From Gracilaria domingensis (Eukaryota > Rhodophyta > Florideophyceae > Gracilariales > Gracilariaceae), in contig VCMS01000172.1 in the NCBI GenBank assembly GCA_022539475.1, forward strand, positions 53,675-117,674: a stretch of 64,000 nt of DNA. The letters are read 5' to 3'. The position numbers and the translations under genes were made by a program. Each line of letters opens with the position of its first letter. Within the stretch, counting starts at the first letter, position 1. Of the stretch, positions 28,701 to 40,297 are shown piece by piece. The notes below the pieces were generated by a model. It searched no databases. It was not told where the DNA came from and worked only from the letters and a program-made list of their open reading frames with translations.

Positions 28701-30597
28701 ACAGAACTAGAGCAACACGGCCCATCTAAACGTTGAAAAAGAAACAAATAGATTTCACACTTTCTCCCTTTAATCCTACGCCCCAAAAACGCTCCCCAAA
28801 TAACCTGTTCAACGTTGACTGGAACGACCATTGTCGTAATTGAATTTGGACTAGAGTAAAGCTTCTCACTAAAACGTCTTTCGTAACGCCCCAGAACCTC
28901 TAACTGTTCGTTCTTCGAATGGGTCTGAAAAACGTTCGAAAGGTTTCAGATCCTAAAACCAGTACCAGAAGGAATAAGAACAACTCCATTCTTCGGTTCC
29001 AACTCCAAAATACCTGCATTCATTAGGATTTTAGAGAACCAGGCGATTCGAGCCGACGACGTTGCAATATTTGGACCACCTTCTTCCGCGTATTAGTAGC
29101 ATTGCGATATTCAAGAATAAGATAGAACCACACACGCCTTAGTTCGTAAAATCCACGAGGGCTCTTTCTATCAAACTGAATCGGACGTTTCTGTAATGCA
29201 GTGCATAAAAAGGTGGAGAAATTCCCATCTAATTTACTTATATCACCATTTTCTTTCGCAGTGAGAACATGTTCGCAGTTTTAGTGAGAAGTACAAGCAT
29301 CTTCTGGCCCTTTAACGAATAATCCATTAGAATTCATTTTATCACCGGAGTCTTCGTTCCGAGGATCTATGAATCCATTTACAAAAGAATGGAATGCATC
29401 TTACGGTGGGTATTTTACGGCAGGATCGATATCGTTGTGAACGGAAGCCATCCTGTAACGTTTGATAGCAAACGTTACGCTCCAGAGATGTATAATAGTA
29501 ACACTGGTAAGCTGTATCTTAGGAAAGATGCACTAAATCGGGAGCTGTTGGATTTAATAACTATCAGAGATCGTGCTGTTCTAAAACGCAGGAACGGACC
29601 GTTTGAACGCAGAAAATACGCGACGCATTTGCTTGCAATCGTTTACAGAAAACGCGCGCAATGACGGCTTGGCGCCTAGGTAGAAGATGTCACGCCGTGG
29701 GAGCCGTGTTCTTGTTCACCGCGGGAGATTTTGTGAAGAACGAATAAGGTTGTGAGCCACAGAGGATATACCGACTGCTACTGACTTGGCACGCCTTCAA
29801 TGGTGAGAGAGGATCTGGAAGAGCCTCCATGTTCTAGGGAGGATTCTCTGTAATTTCTTTCATATCAGGGGAGGTTCTGGGCCCTCCGTATACGACCGGT
29901 ACGGTTCAACGGTTCTCCGGGGGCCCATGCCTATAGGAGCTTTGCTATTACAGGCGCAACGTGTCACAATTTGCAGGTTTTAAGTCCTTACTCCAATTTT
30001 TTTCTGTTTTTGGAAAAGTTCCACTGTTTTCCAGCGGTGTAGTACGTGTAGTGCTGTTGGTGTACAAACCACAGCAAGTCCACGTGGCATTATTTGATTC
30101 GTTTTGCCGTTTGGTTCATTTAATCAAATTTCTTTAAATTTGGCATTTTAACTTGATTTTAAAAAATGATCCAGCGTCATGTGCGCCTCGTGGCTGTTTT
30201 AATTGGGCTACAGCACAGCATAATCGCATATATGCTCTTCAGTTGTCCCACTTCGTGAGCGCAGAATGCGCCTTTTATTTTGATCCCACGAAATTAAATG
30301 GAAGCCCGTTGTAACGCAGTAGTAACACAAGGAGCCACTGTCTCCTTTATCGTCACCTACGTCCTTCGCAGTGTCCGTGACAGAGCATCACACTCTGATG
30401 GATGTCACTGGTTAGACGTTTGTCGTCCCTAGAGAACCGACATGTAGGACTATAAGTAAAGGAGCCAGACTTGCCTTGACCTTCTGAGGAAGAAGGCAAG
30501 CAGTCACCAGCGACTTTGATCAGTCTCTGGTCCCTTGGCACTCTTTCCGTACAGATCTCTCGACTCTGTTACACCCGTCGTCAAATCGGCCGCCCGT
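28701..30597. other. Intergenic or old LTR interior, little coding
   Basis: AT-rich sequence. It may include the eroded body of the LTR whose end is at 28557. One 91-codon ORF (29389-29664) is the only noticeable open frame. The motif GGAGCTTTGCTATTA occurs at 29936-29950. Confidence 0.35.
29389..29664 (+). CDS. Small hypothetical ORF, doubtful
   Basis: This 91-aa ORF has an ATG and a basic C-terminus. It sits at about the distance from the 28557 LTR end at which the antisense LTR gene would be expected, and on the expected strand. I could not align it convincingly with the other antisense proteins, so either it is a chance ORF or a very diverged copy. Confidence 0.2.
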   Translation: MECILRWVFYGRIDIVVNGSHPVTFDSKRYAPEMYNSNTGKLYLRKDALNRELLDLITIRDRAVLKRRNGPFERRKYATHLLAIVYRKRAQ

Positions 30598-31962
30598 CTA
30601 CGCCGCGACGGCGCTGCCAAACGCGTCGGTCAAAGCCACAGCCGCCGACGGCTCTCCCTCCCTGAAGCAGCTCGCCGAACCGAGTCCATAGCTGTAGCTT
30701 CCCTCCGGACACGCCTTGCACCCAAACAGCGCCGTCCCCGGCTCCGACGTGAAACCCGCGCGACAAGGTAGGCACAAGTTCCACGAAGGGCAGTACATCC
30801 CGAACCTCCGTTCCTCCGCACAAGCCACCACTTCCACGTCCGCTCTCGGATGCTTGTAAGTGCCGGCCGGGCACATGGTGCACACATTCTCGCCGTCCGG
30901 CCCGGGAACGCCGCGGCTGCCGGACGGACAAACCACACAGTCGCCGTTCGAATCCACGCCGCGCATCACCGCCAGCAGACCACGGCAACCGCACTGCTTG
31001 TCTTTGGTCCTCACCTGTCCGCGTGGACACTTTGTGCATGTGAGTCCGTCGGAGAGAGTGTCCGCCGGGCACGATTCACAACTTCCTGCCCACGGTCCGT
31101 CCGTCGTCACGTATTTATTCATCCGCGGCAACACGTTGCAAGGCCCACAAACGCGCCCTTTCACAGCCTCGATAGAGTTGTCGCCATTTCCGCACCGTTG
31201 GGAACGACAGATTTGCTGTCCGTTAACCATGGCCAGTTCCTGGTCGTCCAAGCAGCCCGTGTCTTCTTGTACACATTGTGTGCGCTCGTCGTTTGCTTTC
31301 TTTCCTGAGGGACAACGCACGCAGCGTTGTGCGCCTTCTTCTGAAGCTACCGAGCCTGCTGCACACGGCGTGCACTCTTGGGGATTTGTCTCTGCGCTGA
31401 AGAAGCCAGGCTTGCATTTCTCGCAGATCGGCACGTTCAACGAGTCTCGCGACGTGAGGCGAGAGCCAAGAGGACAATCCCTTCCTTCTGCCACGAATAA
31501 ATTTTCTTGCATACAGCGCGTTCCCCAGACCCCCATTTTGACCATTTGGGAGCATGGCGCGCACTCTCGAGCAAGTCCGGAGACGGAGCCGGTGCCGATC
31601 GGACACGAAACACAACGCTCCTGTTCCAAGTCAAAGTACTCATCGCCATTGCAGCGCCAGCAATCGCCACTGCTCGTCTCACGGTGTCCATCGGGGCAAG
31701 GATATCCAATGCGACGGCAGACAGATGCGTCGTTCTGATATGTAGTGAAGCCGGACTCACAGCCACTACACTGGATCACAAACTGGCCTGGGTAGAGTGG
31801 GGCCCGCTTGCGAATCGAACCAGGTGGACATCCATTTGGGCCAGGACCACACATCCATGGCGCGTGCGGTATTGGGAGCGTTCCATTAGGACATGTTGCA
31901 GCAGCAGCCGATAGCAGCGCCAGAACGAAAAGCAATAAAGTCTGAAAAGGCGTAGGAGCCAT
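30598..31962 (-). CDS. Secreted Cys-rich repeat protein (GCC2/GCC3, TNFR-like)
   Basis: The 454-aa ORF runs from ATG 31962 to TAG 30598. A signal peptide of about 22 residues (ending SAAAA) is followed by a mature protein with Cys pairs throughout. Units of the type C..CP.G......G...C..C are repeated about eight times, for example CPIGTGSVSG, CEKCKPGFFSAETNPQECTP, CAAGSVASEEGAQRC and CPAGTYKHP. This is the pattern of GCC2/GCC3 or ephrin-receptor-like repeats, related to TNF-receptor Cys-rich modules. They form rod-like extracellular arrays held by disulphides. No transmembrane segment or GPI-type tail is obvious, so it is probably secreted. A TATA motif lies about 155 nt upstream. Coding DNA is GC-rich. 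Role in the cell wall or in recognition is inference. Confidence 0.85.
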   Translation of the reverse strand: MAPTPFQTLLLFVLALLSAAAATCPNGTLPIPHAPWMCGPGPNGCPPGSIRKRAPLYPGQFVIQCSGCESGFTTYQNDASVCRRIGYPCPDGHRETSSGDCWRCNGDEYFDLEQERCVSCPIGTGSVSGLARECAPCSQMVKMGVWGTRCMQENLFVAEGRDCPLGSRLTSRDSLNVPICEKCKPGFFSAETNPQECTPCAAGSVASEEGAQRCVRCPSGKKANDERTQCVQEDTGCLDDQELAMVNGQQICRSQRCGNGDNSIEAVKGRVCGPCNVLPRMNKYVTTDGPWAGSCESCPADTLSDGLTCTKCPRGQVRTKDKQCGCRGLLAVMRGVDSNGDCVVCPSGSRGVPGPDGENVCTMCPAGTYKHPRADVEVVACAEERRFGMYCPSWNLCLPCRAGFTSEPGTALFGCKACPEGSYSYGLGSASCFREGEPSAAVALTDAFGSAVAA

Positions 31963-32117
31963 GGTTTTGAAGATGAAATGGAAGATGGATGGTTGTTACT
32001 CTTTCGATTGTAACCTCGCTTTCGTCGATCAAGGTTGATATTGTGTCGCCTCAGAACAGAAGTGACGCTCGGGAGTTTCGGATTAGTGCAACATCAGCCG
32101 AGGAGGATGAGAGCTTC

Positions 32118-32127
32118 TTTATATATG
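32118..32127 (-). promoter_or_regulatory. TATA box of the Cys-rich protein gene
   Basis: ATATATAAAG on the minus strand, about 155 nt upstream of ATG 31962; spacing as for the gene at 7348-8613. Confidence 0.5.
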
Positions 32128-32846
32128 CAACAATACGGAGCGCGTCTGAGCAATGTAAGAACAAGACTCGTTTCTTTCGCCCTGGTCTTAGGGCCTCGTC
32201 ATCTTCTCGACTAGACATAGTTTCGAATGCTGTGAAGGTTTAGCCGTGAAAGCAAAACGTACGTTTTACGAGTTAGGTTTGTGCAGTACCGTCCGTACGC
32301 GGATTGCACCTTAGGCTTCCATGCGCTTTGAAAGCTCCGTCCAGCGCCCCTCCTTCGCAAGACTTCAAAGACCTTCACATACATTCACTTCCAATCCTTG
32401 ACCGGCGGTTGGTTCATTCAAAAGCGCATGGGGTGCCGAAGGTCTTGGAAGTGTTCTCGTGAATAATCGACGAAGGTAACGGACTTGATCCAAGGAGGTT
32501 AGACAACAAGACCTAGATCATAAAGATTTGTTGGCAAGTTGCTATATGTGACCCGCGACACCGACCACGACAGTCTCACGAAACATGTACTGTGGCTTTG
32601 TCTCTATGCTCACCACCTTTTGGATTCCCTCTTTAAACTCAAGCTTTTCTCCAATGAGTTCGAGTCTTCATGCCCCCTTGAGACGTAAACAAGGAAGACA
32701 ATCGCCTATAAGCCTGGCAAAAGTCGAACAATTTATTCATAACGCAATACTCCACATCATCTTTTAAGACTGTTAAGAACACCCAGACTCGGGCCTTAGA
32801 CCACATTAACAAGAAGTTACAGATTGGAGAAAAGACTCATCCCAGC

Positions 32847-34511
32847 AGAGCTTTGAGAAGTTTGCTTCTCAGAGTAAAAGTTGAAAAGCTCCTCTATAAG
32901 CACTTCTAAAGTTTTACTTATGAAAGAATAAATTTCGTAGCTGCTCTTATTTAATGAGACTAAAATGAGAAGCGTTTGATATATCAAATTAAAAATACGG
33001 CTAGGCTATCGGAGTTGTTCTCTTCCTAAACCGTGCGATTGCTTCCCCATGATAACGCTGTGGAAAACCAAACCAGCAGTCTATTACCCGAATGTTAACC
33101 AAAATCAGAGCTTCGAAAAACTTTCAGAGTAAATGTCGCAAAGCTCCTTGAAAGGAAGCTTTTAGGAGCAGTTCCTTCATTATTGAAAATGTACTTAAAT
33201 TGTTAATAACAGTGCCGAAAAGTTGATAGTCTTTATGAACTAAGGAAAGAGGCGAATAATACAAATGCAATAAAAGCAAATATTTTTTCTACTTATTTTT
33301 GCTGTATTTTTAGTTTTACATAGGCTTTGAGAGGTATTAGTAGACTTGCCAAAATTCATTTCTATGGACAGCGGAACTACAGAGGGCATTCTGAAGTCGT
33401 GCTTGCGCATATGTCCGAAAAATCTGCCTACAAGGATTTATGTTTGAGCAAATTTTAATTTGTTGGCATGTCAGTGATCTGAAGTAGATTGAATCCCCAA
33501 AAAGAAGGGAAAATGCGACGTGTTTCACGCATTGTTTTAAAGACTTTTACTTGTGTTTTATGCCGCCTTTGAAACAAAACAGGTTATTCTATGTATAGGC
33601 GGTAAGATTTGACCGTGTACCAACTGGTCACCTACTGTTGCCAAAACAAAGTTATTTGGCACAAAAAATTAAGAATATATTTTAGAATAGCTCTAAATTA
33701 GATCTGCAAAGCTGGCGCCCACGGCACTGGGAGCTTTTGCTAGTAATATTATTTTTGTTATTGCAAAGCTCCTCCTGGCGTGGATACTCGCTAATCAGAT
33801 CAAAATGTAAAGCCAATTTTAGCGAAAACAGAAAAAATACTAGCACTAACAGTAGTTTTGGTAATATTTCTAGGTTGTTGGTACACTGACGAAAAGTGCG
33901 CGATTATATATAGAATGACTTCTTTTTTTCAAAGTATCAGTCATATTCTAATAAAATTATTTAAAAATATGCGCCGTGTCACACGGCGCATTTAACTCCT
34001 TTTTTTGGAACATGGCGTGATTTGATCACTGCCATTTCAACAAATGAGCTCCTGAAGAAAAAATTTTCTTTCCACGCACACATTTGAGAAATATGTCTTA
34101 GGTAATATCCAAAAAGAAGGGTTTTGTACAAGGCAAATGTAGATGGTTCTTCTGGCATTACCTCCAAATATTTAGGTATCACTAAATATAGTTTAAAGAC
34201 AGCCAAAATAATGCTGTTCTGCTTTGTATTGTTTTTATTTATTACCTTTCTCCAGCTCTATTTAATACAGTACAACATTATAATTCAAACCTGTGTAAAA
34301 GTTCCGTTCTGTAATATTTCATGTTGCGTACAAAAACGTTTTTTTTCAGTAAAAAATATCTAATTCAAAGCTAAAGAGTGAAAGCATTGATTCTTCATCA
34401 AATCATTCTCTTCGTAGTGGGCACTTTTTGTGGAGAAACTGAAACGTCTGTGAAGCACATGTTGAGGAGCTTTGCATCTTTTACTTTAAGAAGTTTACTT
34501 CTCAAAGCCCT
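32847..34511. mobile_element. AT-rich non-autonomous TIR element, 1665 bp
   Basis: The 46-base ends (32847-32892 and 34466-34511) are inverted copies with 38 of 46 matches. Read inwards from the right end outwards they run GGAGCTTTGC or GGAGCTTTTC, then CTTTTACT, then AGAAG and ACTTCTCAAAGC. No transposase ORF is inside. A third copy of the terminal motif (33095-33143, minus) lies within. A hairpin GCGCCGTGTCACACGGCGC is at about 33971. No target duplication was clear. Confidence 0.5.
33960..34160 (+). repeat. Old dispersed repeat, copy 1
   Basis: Aligns with 37450-37645 over about 200 bases at perhaps two-thirds identity, in direct orientation. It is anchored by the hairpin GCGCCGTGTCACAYGGCGC and by a GAAAAAATT, CTTCCA, ATGTCT..GGTA, TCCAAAAA series. 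Confidence 0.55.
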
Positions 34512-34554
34512 GATTCTGTACTGTACGCGGGCCAGAACCAGTAGATTTTACTAA

Positions 34555-36591
34555 TGTGATTTGAACGCCATTTTTGAGAGAAACAGCGCGGTTGGTGACA
34601 ACCCTAAAGAGACTGACACAATAAATGCTCGAAAGTACCAACCTCAAAAACGCGACAACTTGAGGTAGCACAGTTGTCTGCTAGAGCAGACAAGATAACC
34701 CCAAGATAGCAGAAACTCTTTGCTAACGGGAAGCGGGGAGAGTAATTTAACGAGAGTGTGGTTGGGCATTTAATGCCGAATGACAACACAAAAATATAAT
34801 GCAGCGCCAACAAACCAACACAACAAGGCTGTCTGCGGAACAGTAGAATAGACAGGGCTAAGGAGTTTAATTCTGTCGTCGATACCACCATAAACCTAGT
34901 AACCAGGCAAAGTGACGACAGAAAGAGAAACAGTGCAATGCGTATTACTATCCACGTCCGTCTGGGGGACCCTGAATGTAGATATGATCGCAATGTGCGG
35001 ACGAGTCCAATGGAAAGCAGCACAAGGCGACTTTGTAGGGAATGGTGGGAGACCGGGCCGTCGAGAATAACGAAATGTAGATGGAAAGGTTGCCGGAAGG
35101 CGCAAACTGCGCTGAGGGAATATGAGATTGCCGAAAGATAGAAGGTTGGTGACGACGGAAAGGGAGGAAAAAGAAGAGAGTGGCAAGGATGGCGGAGGGG
35201 TCGTCGAGGGAGGGAGTGCCCGAGTCGTGTTGGCGGTGAGGTCTCGAACTCACGTGTTTATATCTGCAATCACAGTGCTTCGTGTACCCTACGTCACATG
35301 CTGAATATCTCTCTCCACTAAATACTCTAGCAGTGATGACATGTCATGATGGCACAAATTCAGTACATCTTCCGGCTCATTTCAGGGCTAAAGCTTTACT
35401 ATCGTTCACCACTTTGGGGTATCTTCCCCATAATGTTACAGGTTCGAGGTACCTACGTGTCTTATCACGTTTGTTTTCAGTTTGTACTGTCGTGTTCAAC
35501 CTCGTTTCTGGAATCCGAGCAGTACTCACGCCACCAGCTCACAATGGCAAACGTAACGACCGACATCCGTCAACTGACGAACGATGAGACTGGTATATCC
35601 GATATTCCTTGTATGGAATCCACCGTAATCGAATATGAGGCTGAAGAAGCGTCTTCTAGTGTTTGCTCTAGCCCGTAAGATGATGCTGACGATATGGAGT
35701 ACACGTTGGACGATGATGCTCCCCCTCCTTCTCGGATGGAAATCTTGGAGCAGCTGCTGTTGGATATGGTGACCACGAAAGTTGAGGTGGATGTGGGTAT
35801 GTTGCAAATCTATGTAGCGGTTCCACGGCTTCCTTTGGGCTACAGTCGTGGTCTTCTGGCCGGCTTACTATTTGCTTGCAAACACCATAGTGTTCTGATG
35901 AATGGTCCTTTTCTTCTTGCCAAGGTGTATTGCGCACTTAAAGTGCAGTATGATTCCTCCAAATGACATCACTGCTTCTAGATAGGTTCTTCTGAGCCCG
36001 TGTGGTCGGCGCTTTTGTAAAGACGATTCTGCTTGGTTGCATTTGAGCGATTCGTTTTGATGCGTTTCAATCTTGCCCCAGAGCGTCATTGCCCGTACAC
36101 CATTACAGGGCTAGCCAGCACCCTCCCACATAATTCTCACAGCAACGTCCGTAGCACCAGCAGCACCAGCAGTCTGTAGCACCAGCAGCCCCTTTCTGGC
36201 ACGCCGTTAAGCCACGGCGCGCAGTGATGATTTCTTCTTTGGTGGCGGGCGCTCCGCAAGGCGCGGCGCGCCACCCTCACTAACGTTCTGCAGCTCGCGG
36301 GCCGCAGAGCGCAGCTCGCGAGCTTCATTCTTTTCATGCGGCTCGTGCGCCGCATCCCGCGGCGCGCAAGCTTCTTTCTTGCATCACGCGCGTCGCAGCT
36401 GGAGCGCGCGAGCTTCCGTTCTTCAAAGCGGCTGGCGCGCCGCAACGTGCGAAGCGCGACATAACGCCGAAGGGAGAGGTGTGAAGTGCAGCTTCCACGC
36501 TGCGTTTTACCTATCTCCCCCTGGAGATATAAAAAAATCGGTGGGGGTGTCCCAGAAAGTGCGATACAGCCCCCTATAACCCGCCACCACA
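34555..36591 (-). mobile_element. Solo LTR, minus strand (subfamily 3)
   Basis: Read on the minus strand the 2037-bp segment starts TGTGGTGGCG and ends near AAAATGGCGTTCA. It has the GGGTGTCC start, ATATCTCC, CpG-rich palindromes (36230-36420), a TATA box (GATATAAAC near 35255), the TTGGTACTTTCGAGCA segment (near 34635), and a plus-strand (LTR-antisense) ORF at 35544-35966. No internal region is adjacent, so it is a solo LTR. Its 3' terminus is diverged and no clean 5-bp target duplication was found, so it is older than the copy at 156-1878. Confidence 0.85.
35544..35966 (+). pseudogene. Antisense LTR protein gene with one in-frame stop
   Basis: A 140-codon frame from ATG 35544 to TGA 35966 is interrupted only by TAA at 35676-35678. 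Both halves align with the 136-aa antisense protein at 14231-14641: N-terminal (T)NDETGISDIP against (T)DDDTDHSDVP, then STVIEYEAEE against STVLIESEAKE; C-terminal LPLGYSRGLLAGLLF against LPVLFVRGIGVGLAL. Length and order are kept. A single nonsense change in an otherwise open frame, in an old LTR, suggests that coding was maintained until late. Confidence 0.6.
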
Positions 36592-38516
36592 TGTATAAAT
36601 GCTTGGTTTTGCGCGCCAAGCGTTTCTTTCGCCGAGGGAGAGCGACCAAATCTTCGTGAAATGGTTGCAGCAGCGAGCTGAGCTGCGGCTTTGCAAAAGC
36701 TTCTGTTTGCGCGTCCCAGATTATCTCCCTCCCGCGGCATAGAAACAAAAGGGAAACATAGAAGCGTAAAACCGGGATGTGGTGGGTGGGGAAGCACAAA
36801 AAAGACAAGGTCGCACGAGGGACAGGAGAAAGGAGAGTTACGACGACTAGCAGGGCACAACGGGGATGTCGCAAACGACAGAGGTTTGCTGAGAACTCTC
36901 GGCTTGACTCACGTTCCAGAGCTTGGGACCCCAAGCATGACCGTTGAGAGCAAGGTGTGTCATTTTGCGGGACTGATCTCGCTCCTGACCTCAATTGTCA
37001 CCCAGAAGCGGAGCTCCGATGCTCAACTGCTCGGCAAAAGTGCACCCTGCGCAGTTTGCGTCCTAAGTGGTTGCACCACACGTTCACGAGCTTCACACAA
37101 CGGCTAGCCCCAGAAAAACGTAGAGTACAGCAAGGTCATTACAGATGATGAATTTTCAGAACATGGCTGCCCGATAGCCACGTCATCACATACCTCTTTG
37201 CAAATGCGTCCCGCCCTCATTGGCTCCAATAAATTATCATGCAATTGGTCCATTAATAGCAAAGCTCCTACTGGTATAGGCGTAAATCTAATCTGGAGCT
37301 GATTAGCAGAACCAATCTATTTTTAAAAGGCTGTCTGCTTATATTTTGGCGGCAATATGCTGAACTTGGAACAGTTCCGTAGGCGACTGCCTATGTTTAG
37401 AATGGGCTTTATTTCTTCATACAAGATACAGCAAACAAATAAAAATATTAAAAAAATGCGCCGTGTCACATGGCGCATTTGCTTATCTTTTTGGACATAA
37501 CCTTTACATTAGGTCAATACCATACCAACAAATTAAAATCTCAGGAGAAAAAATTCCTTCCATGCACCATTTTGGGAGATGTCTCTTGGTAGTTTCCAAA
37601 AATGAGGCTACACGTCACTTTGACTAAAACGTTTTTCGATAACACTTCCATAAATTCGAAATGTTCGATATGTGCCACATAGCTAACAACAAATAGGATT
37701 TGTCGTCGAACTAATTTTACCTTAGAAAAAAGAATTCTTTTAATTTTATTTATATAGAAGTATAGATTTGGAAAGTGTAGACGTAGATTCCAATTTACAA
37801 AAATAAATCTGATATGGAATTTTTTTGTTTATTGGTCTATGTAAGAAGTCTCTGAACAGGAGTTCAACAAATATCTCGCGAAGCATTTAGAAATTAAATT
37901 TAAATCTGTCTATGCAGATGACCAAGAGAAAGGCAGTTAGTTTTAAAAACGTATATATAATAGAAAGATCAGTATTTATTAACGAAAGATAGATATATAT
38001 CCTCCTTTTTGCATTTTTTGGAACAACTGATCTGAGATTCTTTTCCTTTCACATTTAATTTAAATGTTCAGAAGAACTGTGGTAAACAAGGAGGCTGCCA
38101 AGCTCTATTGCTAAAAGATTCTACTATTTTATGTTTGTCACTACATACCTTTTTATAGTCCAAGAATAGTATAGTTCCGAGAGCTAAAAATGCATTAAAA
38201 AACTAAAAATCTGTAAATGGTTAGCTCAGTAAGTAAGGATAAAGAAAACCTTCAATGGAATACCTTAACAAAACTTTCTTTCTTTCTATAATGTAAGGAC
38301 CTTTTTTCTGCAGCTCAAAACGTTTTGTTTCAACTTCGTTTCGTGGATATTTGTAGCTATACTTTACGTAAAAGCATAAATTCTCTCTCTCTGGAGGAGG
38401 TTTGCGACCTATTCTTTGAGAAGCATGCTTTTCGAAGCTCTGTTTTTTGTCATGAAGGTTTTGTTTCAAAGGAGCTTTGCGACCTTTTCTTAGAGAAGCA
38501 TGAAGTCTCTAAGCAC
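36592..38516. other. Gene-poor AT-rich repeat region
   Basis: No gene is seen. 37450-37645 is the second copy of the dispersed repeat at 33960-34160, with hairpin at 37458. Two tandem copies of the GGAGSTTTGCGACC...GAGAAGCATG terminal motif lie at about 38396-38445 and 38471-38519; the second ends exactly where the duplicated gene segment starts. Confidence 0.45.
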
Positions 38517-38519
38517 TGA
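38396..38519 (+). repeat. Two tandem copies of a ~50-nt TIR-like motif
   Basis: GGAGGTTTGCGACC at 38396 and GGAGCTTTGCGACC at 38471, each followed by TTGAGAAGCATG or TAGAGAAGCATG and ending in AAGCTCTG or AAGCACTGATT. The same motif forms the TIRs of the element at 32847-34511. Confidence 0.55.
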
Positions 38520-38610
38520 TTCTACACATAATGTTACATACAGAACAAAATCGCAAGAATCGCAAGAATCGCAGATTTGAGTCAAAAGTTTGGAGTTTCG
38601 AGTCGAAACT

Positions 38611-39489
38611 CTAAGGGTATCCATGCTGTCCATCTCGCTGTTCAACAAGTCGAACTTTGCCATGGGTAATGCTGAACGCCACCGTATCTTGCGAACGATC
38701 AAAGCCTTCTCTGTGGTCCCGTGCAAGCCACTTCAAAAGCCCACCATAGCCTGAGACGTCGAGACGTATTTCACTCCCATCATTTTCTTTCAGTCTTAGC
38801 GCAAACCGGTCGCGCAAAACCAGTTGGAACACGAGAATCACGCAAGTTAACAACAAAATGAAGCTATAACACCAGGACCCGAGCGCTGCAATTTTGGTCA
38901 CTGAAACTTCAGACGCTCGCAATAGTCGTTCCCTACTTTTCGCTTCCCGCGCAACAATGGCACGAGCAACAACACTATCCACGAATTCGCAAGAAGTCAC
39001 CACGTCTTCCTTCAGAAGTCTAAACCCATCGCTTAACGCGTCTTCAGCACCGTCCGATGCGGCCCATACCAACGTAATCTGACTTGAAAATGACGTGAAA
39101 GAGATCACTTTCGGAATGCTGTTGCTCTCGACATGCTCTTTCCAGGTAGGGATCGATACCGTCCCAAACCCCACACGAAACGTAAACGAGCTTGCATCAG
39201 GATTCCATTTGCCGAGGACGCAGTTAAGGCCAGTGAACAAAGGAGATGAACGACTTTCTTGCAGAGGCCGTTCTAAGCATAAGAAACGATTGTCGTTACT
39301 CTCTGACGACGACTCGCTTTCGTCGTTGTGGACATTGAGGTGCATGAGAATAAGGCCGTTGGGCCGGTTGCCCATTCGAACACGAATGGTCTTCTCCCAC
39401 GGAAGTTCGGCTTCAACGCTTTCTTCAACATGATACGGGACGCGGGCAGACCAAAACACATTGAAGCACTCAGGTTGCCCTATGAACAT
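38611..39489 (-). pseudogene. Truncated near-identical copy of the 12129-13583 gene
   Basis: The 292-aa frame corresponds to the C-terminal 290 residues of the 484-aa membrane protein with only scattered changes. The DNA match runs from about 38517 to 39475 (equivalent to about 12036-13001), includes the 3' flank and ends abruptly inside the coding region; the first four codons come from junction DNA. Two N-terminal membrane segments are missing. It is a recent segmental copy, still open because there has been little time to decay, and unlikely to give a working protein. Confidence 0.85.
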
Positions 39490-39910
39490 TGTCAGGGAAC
39501 CAAATCTGGCCCAAAAAGGGCCGCACTTAAGCCAGAAAATTGTTCAAATTAATAGGACCATTTATAGGCCGGACATGACCGAGCATTGGCCTTTTAAACA
39601 TAGGCCAAAGTTGGCCAACTAACATAGGTCGAACATTGACCAAAACAGGTCCCATACGCGACGAAAATACATTGGGAAAACAACATCGAAAATAGATCGA
39701 ATGAAGCCCGAGATCAGTTCCGCTAGTAAGCTCGAGAAGTAAGCTAAATATGTTCCAAAAATGGCCAAAATGAGACAACATGTTCTAGCCGTTTAGAGAC
39801 CAAACAGAGGACCAACTAGGATCGATTTCCTAGTTCAAAAATGCATCGTTTTATGGCCCAGAATAGGCCCCAGTGATTGGACACATATAGATCGTAAGTA
39901 CTACAAAACC
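39476..39910. repeat. Array of GGCC/GGTC/GACC motifs
   Basis: Short words GGCC, GGACC, GACC and GGTC recur every 10-20 bases on both strands, especially 39490-39650 (for example ATAGGCC, TTGGCC, ATAGGTC, TTGACC), inside AT-rich spacers. Such subterminal arrays are typical transposase-binding regions of CACTA-type transposons. It begins exactly where the truncated gene copy stops, so it may mark the left end of the transposon encoding the transposase at 42028. Confidence 0.45.
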
Positions 39911-40297
39911 TGTACAAGAAGTAGACAAGGTATGTTCACAAGAACAGTCCAAGAACGGAGCCATTATCGTTCGAAATCATGTCAATTTGAGAACGGATTC
40001 TGCTCCCATAATGTGGGCGGTATCTATACTACATCAGTACGATTTTGTGGGTTCAGAAACGTCATTTTAGTAGCCGATAATCGACTCATAGAAAGGCAGA
40101 AACCCCAGATTTTACTCTCCTCAGATGAGGGACAATTTTCATTCCGTGAAGAACCATTGTGGAATATTACGTCTCTGGTGAGAAGAGACTCAAATGTAAG
40201 GAAACGATGTGGTACAAAGATGTTCTCTTTAATTTTCTAGATTGCGCTCGCCATTGCTATTGGGAAGCGGGCACCCCAATCCCGTATTGTCTGGCAC

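Noticed and set aside
30946-30955. GTTCGAATCC, a tRNA T-loop-like string
   Set aside because: It lies in the coding sequence of the Cys-rich protein, with no cloverleaf around it.
29936-37268. Perfect 15-base inverted pair GGAGCTTTGCTATTA flanked by TA, which would bound a 7.3-kb element containing the Cys-rich gene
   Set aside because: A 15-base inverted match is expected by chance a few times in 64 kb, similarity stops after 15 bases, and the motif start belongs to a local repeat family.
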